Positions 59,530-64,000 of a stretch of DNA of 64,000 nt are shown piece after piece; the stretch's first letter is position 1; each line of letters begins with the position of its first letter. The translations under genes were made by a program, and so were the position numbers. A model generated the notes under the pieces. The model saw only the letters and a program-made list of their open reading frames with translations. It did no database searches and was not told the origin of the DNA. The DNA lies in assembly GCF_011064615.1 (NCBI RefSeq), contig NZ_JAALJH010000031.1, positions 28,917 through 92,916 on the forward strand. Direction: 5' to 3'. The DNA comes from Aquisphaera insulae (GTDB lineage: Bacteria; Planctomycetota; Planctomycetia; Isosphaerales; Isosphaeraceae).

Positions 59530-60006
59530 TCAGGCGACGAGGATCGACTCCGGAGGACGATCGAGGCGAGAGGAACGTGGGGGGGGAAGGCTCTGCGGCG
59601 GGTAGGGACACCAGTCGCCGCGGGCGCCGACGGGAGCCGCGGCCAGTCCGATGAAGATGGCCGCCGACCGCTCCGGCGACTCGACGACCCTGGCCGGGCT
59701 CGGAATCGCCGGCACCGGTCGTGAAGCCGATCGGAGGCACGGACGCGAGCTCGGATCGAGCGGCTCGGCCGCGGTCATCGGCGGCCCGGCGCCTTGCGCC
59801 GAGTCCCCGGCCCGGGGTCCGCAGCAGCAGGACTCGCCGTGGCAGGCCGTCCCGCAGCCGCAGACTTTCGCGTGATCGGAGAGAGCCCATCGCGACGATT
59901 CGCCCGCCCGGCCGCTTGCCGCGATGACGACCCCGGCGGCCGCGATCAACGCGGGCGCCAGCAGCAGGCTCGCGAGCCAGCGATTCGGGACGATTCGATT
60001 CGCCAT
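59530..60006 (-). CDS. small secreted Cys-rich protein
   Basis: About 158 aa from ATG 60006; ATG 60021 and GTG 60027 are alternatives with no strong ribosome site. A signal peptide (WLASLLLAPALIAAAGVVIA) precedes CGCGTACHGESCCCGP, a Pro/Ser-rich linker, RPCLRSASRP and the terminal SSRLDRPPESILVA. It is a paralogue of the 20974-21447 product (same Cys cluster and ends). It starts 145 bp from the DUF1559 gene, codirectional. The Cys cluster suggests metal or redox function; none is demonstrated. Confidence 0.62.
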   Translation of the reverse strand: MANRIVPNRWLASLLLAPALIAAAGVVIAASGRAGESSRWALSDHAKVCGCGTACHGESCCCGPRAGDSAQGAGPPMTAAEPLDPSSRPCLRSASRPVPAIPSPARVVESPERSAAIFIGLAAAPVGARGDWCPYPPQSLPPPRSSRLDRPPESILVA

Positions 60007-60254
60007 GGGATGGGAGTCCATGATCACGGGAGAGCACTCGGGGGGATCGATCCCCGGCTCGCCCCCATCGTCGGATCGGATCAGGGCCCCGTCAAGGGAT
60101 CAGCAAGCGAGGGGACCGGGAGAGCGGAGGTGGCGCGATGAAAGGTCAGTATCGACTGCCTCACAGCCGGGACCTGGACGTGACGGTTTCTGTTGCACCT
60201 GACGTGGCCCGCGATGCGATTGGGAACCAGGCCCCGGCGCGATCGCCAGCCCGT
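60007..60254. other. intergenic region before the palindromic element
   Basis: No gene was recognised here. Short overlapping frames on both strands look like shadows. Confidence 0.4.
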
Positions 60255-60338
60255 GCCTGGCTCGGCAGGAGCCTCGCCCTCCCATTCGGACGAGAGCCGC
60301 TCCGGGCACGGGAGGGCGAGGCTCCTGCCGAGCCAGGC
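60255..60338. repeat. 29-bp perfect inverted repeat (REP-like element)
   Basis: The arms GCCTGGCTCGGCAGGAGCCT... (60255-60283) and its exact reverse complement (60310-60338) flank a 26-nt loop. The core GGAGGGCGAGGCTCCTGCCG has the look of a dispersed REP-type palindrome. It lies between the Cys-rich protein gene and a tRNA. A hairpin in RNA or a cruciform in DNA would be very stable. Confidence 0.85.
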
Positions 60339-60591
60339 GCAAGCCGAGGCTTGCCGACAGGCCTCGTTCCCGCGCAACAAATCCTGGACAAGACGCCAGG
60401 GTCATCCAGGACAACTTTTCATCGCGCCAGAGCGGAGGATCGGACCGCCTGCCCTTGCCGGATTCTCGCCCGGATGCGATCCTTGTCGTAGCGGACGAGA
60501 ACGCGATTCAGCGCCCCGGCTCTCCGGTAGGACAGACCCATGCAGCGGGATAACGACACGATATCCGGTATACGCCGACGTCGTGCCCACA

Positions 60592-60664
60592 CCTCCCGTA
60601 GCTCAGCGGTCAGAGTCCTTGTCTTATAAACAAGGGGTCGCGGGTTCGAATCCCGCCGGGAGGA
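60592..60664 (+). tRNA. tRNA-Ile(UAU) candidate
   Basis: The 73-nt sequence folds into a canonical cloverleaf: acceptor CCTCCCG/CGGGAGG, D stem GCTC/GAGT (one G-U pair), anticodon stem CTTGT/ACAAG with loop CTTATAA, variable loop GGGTC, T stem GCGGG/CCCGC with loop TTCGAAT, and discriminator A73. The anticodon is TAT, reading AUA (Ile). Its first pair is C1-G72 rather than the usual purine start, yet C4-G69, U12-A23 and A73 agree with Ile identity. CCA is not encoded. Many bacteria instead read AUA with a lysidine-modified CAU tRNA. Confidence 0.85.
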
Positions 60665-60853
60665 CTCGCCCGGCGGCCTCGCAGCCTCCTGAACCTCACC
60701 CCCTACCCTTCCCTTCTCCGTTCACTCTGTGTACGTTCGATCGGCTCGCGCGGGTCCTCCCCCGGGCGCGAACGACAGCCCCGATCGTCGCCGTGCGCGG
60801 CGCCGGGGCGTACGCGTTGAAGGCAGACACCGAGACGAAGGAGACGGCAAGCG

Positions 60854-62104
60854 ATGCGAGTAGGTGGCTCTGGACCGGGGCGATTGGCCCTCCTCACCGG
60901 GTGCGTGATCCTGGCCCTCGCCGGCCATCTTCGGGCCCAGTCGCCGGCCGGCCTGCCGGCGGTCGCGATCCAGCCGGCCTTCCCGAGCCTCACCTTCGAC
61001 CGGCCGGTCGCCCTGGCGTACCCCGACGACGGCAAGAATCTCCTCTTCGTCGTGGAGCAGCATCGCGCCCGGATCTGGTCCTTCCCCAACGCGAAGGACA
61101 CCTCGGACAAGCAGCTCTACCTCGAGCTCCCCGACCCGATCAGCCGCGACAACGAGGAGGGGCTCCTCGGCCTGGCCTTCCATCCGAAGTACAAGGAGAA
61201 CGGCGAGTTCTTCGTCTATTACTCCGCCCAGGATGGGCCCACCAACCGGCGGTCGGTCGTCTCGCGATTCAAGGTCTCGAAGGACGACCCGCGGAAGGCC
61301 GATCCGGGCTCCGAGACGCGGATCTGGGTCGGCGCCCCGGACCCCTACGGCAACCACAACGGCGGCTGCATCGCGTTCGGTCCCGACGGCTTCCTCTACA
61401 TCACGCTCGGGGACAGCGGAGCCGCGGACGACCCGCTGACCACCGGCCAGAACCCGAGCGACTGGTTCGGCTCCATCCTCCGGATCGACGTCGATCGGCC
61501 CGCCGAGGGCAAGGCCTACGGCATCCCGAAGGACAACCCGCGGCTCCGCGACCCGAAGCGCTTCGCGCGGTGGGCGCCGGAGGTCTACTGCATCGGCCTG
61601 CGCAACGTCTGGAAGTTCACCTTCGACCGCAAGACGGGCACCCTCTGGGCCGGCGACGTCGGCCAGAACCTCTGGGAGAACGTCTACATCGTGGAGAACG
61701 GCGGCAACTACGGCTGGAGCCTGTTCGAGGGCTTCCACCCGTTCCGCCAGCGCCAGAAGAAGGATCCCGCCTCGCCCATCACCAAGCCCCTCGCCGATTA
61801 CCCGCACGGCCCCAACCAGCCCGGGGGCCGGAAGGACACCGGCCTGAGCATCACCGGCGGCTACGTCTATCGCGGCAAGAGCCTCCCCGAGCTGGACGGC
61901 GTCTACGTCTACGGCGATTACGAGACGGGCCGCATCTGGGGCCTCCGCGCCGAGAACGGCAAGACGGTGAAGGTCGGCGAGATCCTCGACATCAACAAGC
62001 AACCGCGCCTCCACATCGCGGCCTTCGGCGAGGACCCCGACGGCGAGCTGTCGATTCTCGCCTTCGACGGCAAGATCTACCGCCTGACCCTCGACCGCAA
62101 GTAG
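60854..62104 (+). CDS. PQQ-dependent sugar dehydrogenase-like (sorbosone dehydrogenase family)
   Basis: This 416-aa exported protein has a signal peptide (GRLALLTGCVILALAGHLRA, then QSPAG) and a six-bladed propeller of the soluble glucose/sorbosone dehydrogenase type: NEEGLLGLAFHPKYKENGEF, GNHNGGCIAFGPDGFLYITL, GLRNVWKFTFDRKTG, GDVGQNLWENVYIVENGGN and GYVYRGKSLPELDGVYVYGD. These fit the family motifs around the cofactor site. It starts after AAGGAGA, 9 nt gap. A c-type cytochrome gene follows 63 bp later and probably receives its electrons. The sugar substrate is unknown. Confidence 0.88.
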   Translation: MRVGGSGPGRLALLTGCVILALAGHLRAQSPAGLPAVAIQPAFPSLTFDRPVALAYPDDGKNLLFVVEQHRARIWSFPNAKDTSDKQLYLELPDPISRDNEEGLLGLAFHPKYKENGEFFVYYSAQDGPTNRRSVVSRFKVSKDDPRKADPGSETRIWVGAPDPYGNHNGGCIAFGPDGFLYITLGDSGAADDPLTTGQNPSDWFGSILRIDVDRPAEGKAYGIPKDNPRLRDPKRFARWAPEVYCIGLRNVWKFTFDRKTGTLWAGDVGQNLWENVYIVENGGNYGWSLFEGFHPFRQRQKKDPASPITKPLADYPHGPNQPGGRKDTGLSITGGYVYRGKSLPELDGVYVYGDYETGRIWGLRAENGKTVKVGEILDINKQPRLHIAAFGEDPDGELSILAFDGKIYRLTLDRK

Positions 62105-62140
62105 GACGTCGTCCGCCACAAGTAGGACGTCGTCCGCCAC
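62099..62140. repeat. 21-bp tandem duplication over a stop codon
   Basis: AAGTAGGACGTCGTCCGCCA plus C occurs twice in a row (62099-62119, 62120-62140). The first copy contains the TAG stop of the sugar dehydrogenase gene; the second repeats it in frame downstream. Confidence 0.9.
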
Positions 62141-62167
62141 TCGCACGGCACCGGGGACTTCAAGAGC

Positions 62168-63490
62168 ATGCGACAAGCTCCATGGATCGCGGCCTGCGCG
62201 ATCGGCCTCCTCCTGGCGAGGGAGCCGGCCCCTCGACCCTTGCTGGCCTGGCCGGCCGGGCCGATGGAGGTCCGGGTCGCCTTCGACCGGCCCGTTGATG
62301 CCGCGGCCATGAAGGCCCTCGTCGGCCGGACGATCCCCTTCGGCGTCCCCGCGAAGGCGGGCGGGACCAGCCTGGCCGAGACCTGGGGGCACCTCCGGAT
62401 CGCGGCGATCCGCGGCGAGGACTCCGGGCGGACGCTCCTGCTGGTGACCGATCCCCATTCGAAGCCCGCCACCTACGTCCTGGCGCTGCCGGATGGTTCG
62501 GGAGCCGGCGCGGAAGTCGCCCTGTCGTACGACCTGACCGGGGTCGAGGTCACCTGGGACGACGGCCAGGACGATGAGGCGCCCGCGCCCGAATGGTCGG
62601 GCTGGTGGCCTCTGGCCGACACCGAGGAGTCGCGCCGGCAGGCGGAAGGCTCGTCGCCGCAGCAGACGTCCTTCTCGCTGCTGTCGCGGCCCGGCCGACT
62701 ATCGCTCCAGACGATGATCGCCCTGCCGAAGGGGAAGGCGACCGTCGAGTTGCAGTCGGATGAGGTCCTCGAGGCGACCCTCGCCTTCGAGGAGCCCGCC
62801 CGGAAGTCCGGCGGCGGTGCCGACCCGCAGAGGGTGGAATGGACCGTGGAATCGACCGGCGATCCGCTCCCCCTGTCGGCGACGGTGGCCACCGGACGAG
62901 CCGGGAAGCCCACCTCGGTCCGTCTCCTCTATCGCTCCGAGGCCGATCCCGCCGCGAAGGTCCTGCCGCGAGCCTCGCAGCTCCTGCCCTGGACTCCCCC
63001 CGCGCTGCCGGCTCCCGCCGACCCCCCGCCGGTCCCGTTCAACCTGGCCGGAGGCGACCGGGCGCGAGGCGAGGCGATCTTCTACAGCAAGGAGGCGAGG
63101 TGCGCCGACTGCCACAAGATCCGCGGCCGCGGCGGCGACATCGGCCCGGATCTCAGCGAGATCGGCGGCCGCCGCACGCCGGCCCAGATCCACCGATCGA
63201 TCGCCGAGCCGAGCGCCGAGATCGCCCCGGATTTCCTCCCCTACACCGTGGCCCTGAAGGACGGTCGCGTCGTCGTGGGGACGGTCCGGGCCCACGGCGA
63301 GCGCGAGATCCAGGTCACGAACACCGAGGGCAAGGCGACTCTCCTCCCCCGCTCCGAGGTCGAGGAGCTACGCCCCAGCAGCACCTCGATCATGCCCGTC
63401 GGCCTCGCCGGCGTCCTCGGCGAGCAACGCCTCCGCGACATCCTGACCTTCCTCAGCAGCCCGCCCGCACCGCAGCCCACCGGAAAATGA
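62168..63490 (+). CDS. exported protein with C-terminal cytochrome c domain
   Basis: This 440-aa protein has a short hydrophobic N-terminal signal (APWIAACAIGLLLAREPAP), an unrecognised beta-rich middle, and a single heme-binding CxxCH (CADCHKIRG, about residue 312) in GGDRARGEAIFYSKEARCAD. It continues through IGPDLSEIGGRRTPAQIHRS and VGTVRAHGEREIQVTNTEGK, the pattern of planctomycete heme-binding Planctomycete-cytochrome C domains. It lies 63 bp downstream of the sugar dehydrogenase gene and is probably the electron acceptor of that pair. Start 62168 gives the signal; the ribosome site is weak. Confidence 0.85.
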   Translation: MRQAPWIAACAIGLLLAREPAPRPLLAWPAGPMEVRVAFDRPVDAAAMKALVGRTIPFGVPAKAGGTSLAETWGHLRIAAIRGEDSGRTLLLVTDPHSKPATYVLALPDGSGAGAEVALSYDLTGVEVTWDDGQDDEAPAPEWSGWWPLADTEESRRQAEGSSPQQTSFSLLSRPGRLSLQTMIALPKGKATVELQSDEVLEATLAFEEPARKSGGGADPQRVEWTVESTGDPLPLSATVATGRAGKPTSVRLLYRSEADPAAKVLPRASQLLPWTPPALPAPADPPPVPFNLAGGDRARGEAIFYSKEARCADCHKIRGRGGDIGPDLSEIGGRRTPAQIHRSIAEPSAEIAPDFLPYTVALKDGRVVVGTVRAHGEREIQVTNTEGKATLLPRSEVEELRPSSTSIMPVGLAGVLGEQRLRDILTFLSSPPAPQPTGK

Positions 63491-63499
63491 AGACTCTCT

Positions 63500-63621
63500 A
63501 CCACGGATGGCGCTGACAGCACGGATGGAATTCAGCCGGGTGCGCTTCCATTCATCCGACCCATCTCGTCCTTCCCTTCTCTTCTCTTCCCCCTATCCGT
63601 GTTATCGGTGCCATCCGTGGT
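63500..63621. repeat. imperfect inverted repeat after the cytochrome gene
   Basis: Left arm ACCACGGATGGCGCTGACAG (63500 on) and right arm (63594-63621), whose complement reads ACCACGGATGGCACCGATAA, match with few mismatches. This ACCACGGATGGC element resembles dispersed repeats and could also act as a terminator for the cytochrome gene. Confidence 0.6.
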
Positions 63622-64000
63622 CGAAACTCTTCCCCTGCGGACACTCCCCCAGCACCGCCCGCCAGAGCGCCGCGGCCTCGGCATGGTCCCCCGCGAAATC
63701 AGCGGCGGATATAAAAGGCCGACATCAAAGATCAGGCACTCAAATCCATCTTCTCTATCTTGAGCGCTTGGACACTGGACCCCGACCGGACCCCCGCGGA
63801 ATAGACGTGTCGCTGGGTCCGTGCATTCTCCTGCCGCCCTGGCTTCTCCGTCTTGGGTGCGTGGCCACTGATTCTGGCCCCTCCGCGAAGACGCCCTGTG
63901 GCTCTCGCCGACCGACGACGGCGGCGAAGCGGGATGCCGCTACGGCCTGGCCCCGGGCTACACGCTGGCCAACCACTTGCAACTGGTCGACATCGCCGCC
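63622..64000. other. right-edge region with a possible gene remnant
   Basis: On the plus strand, after an in-frame stop near 63870, the last ~120 bp can be read as EDALWLSPTDDGGEAGCRYG continuing to LANHLQLVDIAA at the edge. The phrase looks protein-like but has no start codon in view, so it may be a remnant or a gene starting elsewhere. Upstream, a loose duplication occurs (63757-63800 and 63848-63892, CTTGxGxGCxTGGxCACTG). No other gene was recognised. Confidence 0.35.

Overview
The window is GC-rich chromosomal DNA that reads as a planctomycete, most likely of the Isosphaeraceae. The evidence is two DUF1559 proteins with type IV pilin-like N-termini, at least five secreted proteins with the planctomycete LEPR-XLL sorting motif near the N-terminus, PEP-CTERM proteins, a GH172 (DUF2961) protein, Tat-exported Gfo/Idh/MocA and NAD-epimerase-like proteins, and sparse operons with many convergent pairs. 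Species assignment is inference. No phage, transposase or CRISPR array was seen.

Left part (1-10.7 kb): the end of a TPR protein is followed by a peptide-export locus. It contains a 54-aa precursor with a double-glycine leader, an HlyD-type membrane fusion protein and, after an opposing surface-protein gene, a 1785-aa transporter. The transporter joins a C39 leader peptidase and two complete ABC half-transporters (the two NHLP-type subunits) in one chain.

10.7-34.4 kb: mixed accessory genes. These are a 47-aa very basic protein, a toxin-like orphan, an M48 protease, a 1358-aa thaumatin-like surface protein, a DUF4198 protein and a thioredoxin-fold protein. A VapBC-type pair with a small membrane protein lies between a full-length methyltransferase-like gene and a 309-bp near-identical copy of that gene's 3' end. 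Next come a nucleotide-transporter-like MFS protein overlapping a Tat-exported epimerase, a phosphatase/GNAT/DUF1810 cluster, a Cys-rich copper-protein/Tam pair, a large glycoside hydrolase and a DUF1559 gene.

34.4-38.2 kb: the most striking region. Two minus-strand genes for DUF4465 PEP-CTERM surface proteins each lie behind a cobalamin riboswitch. The second gene is an in-frame fusion of two complete PEP-CTERM proteins. This looks like a vitamin B12-repressed surface capture system in a planctomycete, with no transporter gene nearby.

38.3-64 kb: two tandem glycine-rich CSLREA-like surface proteins share about 690 bp of near-identical DNA. They are followed by tyrS, a bacteriophytochrome-kinase-response regulator hybrid, two alpha/beta hydrolases, an SGNH hydrolase, an M28 peptidase, a Gfo/Idh/MocA protein, a GH172 protein plus partner, a DUF1559-lipoprotein pair, and a small Cys-rich secreted protein related to two others in the window. 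An unusual tRNA-Ile(UAU) candidate and a sugar dehydrogenase/cytochrome c pair close the window. Several intergenic GC-rich hairpins without T-tracts mark gene ends.
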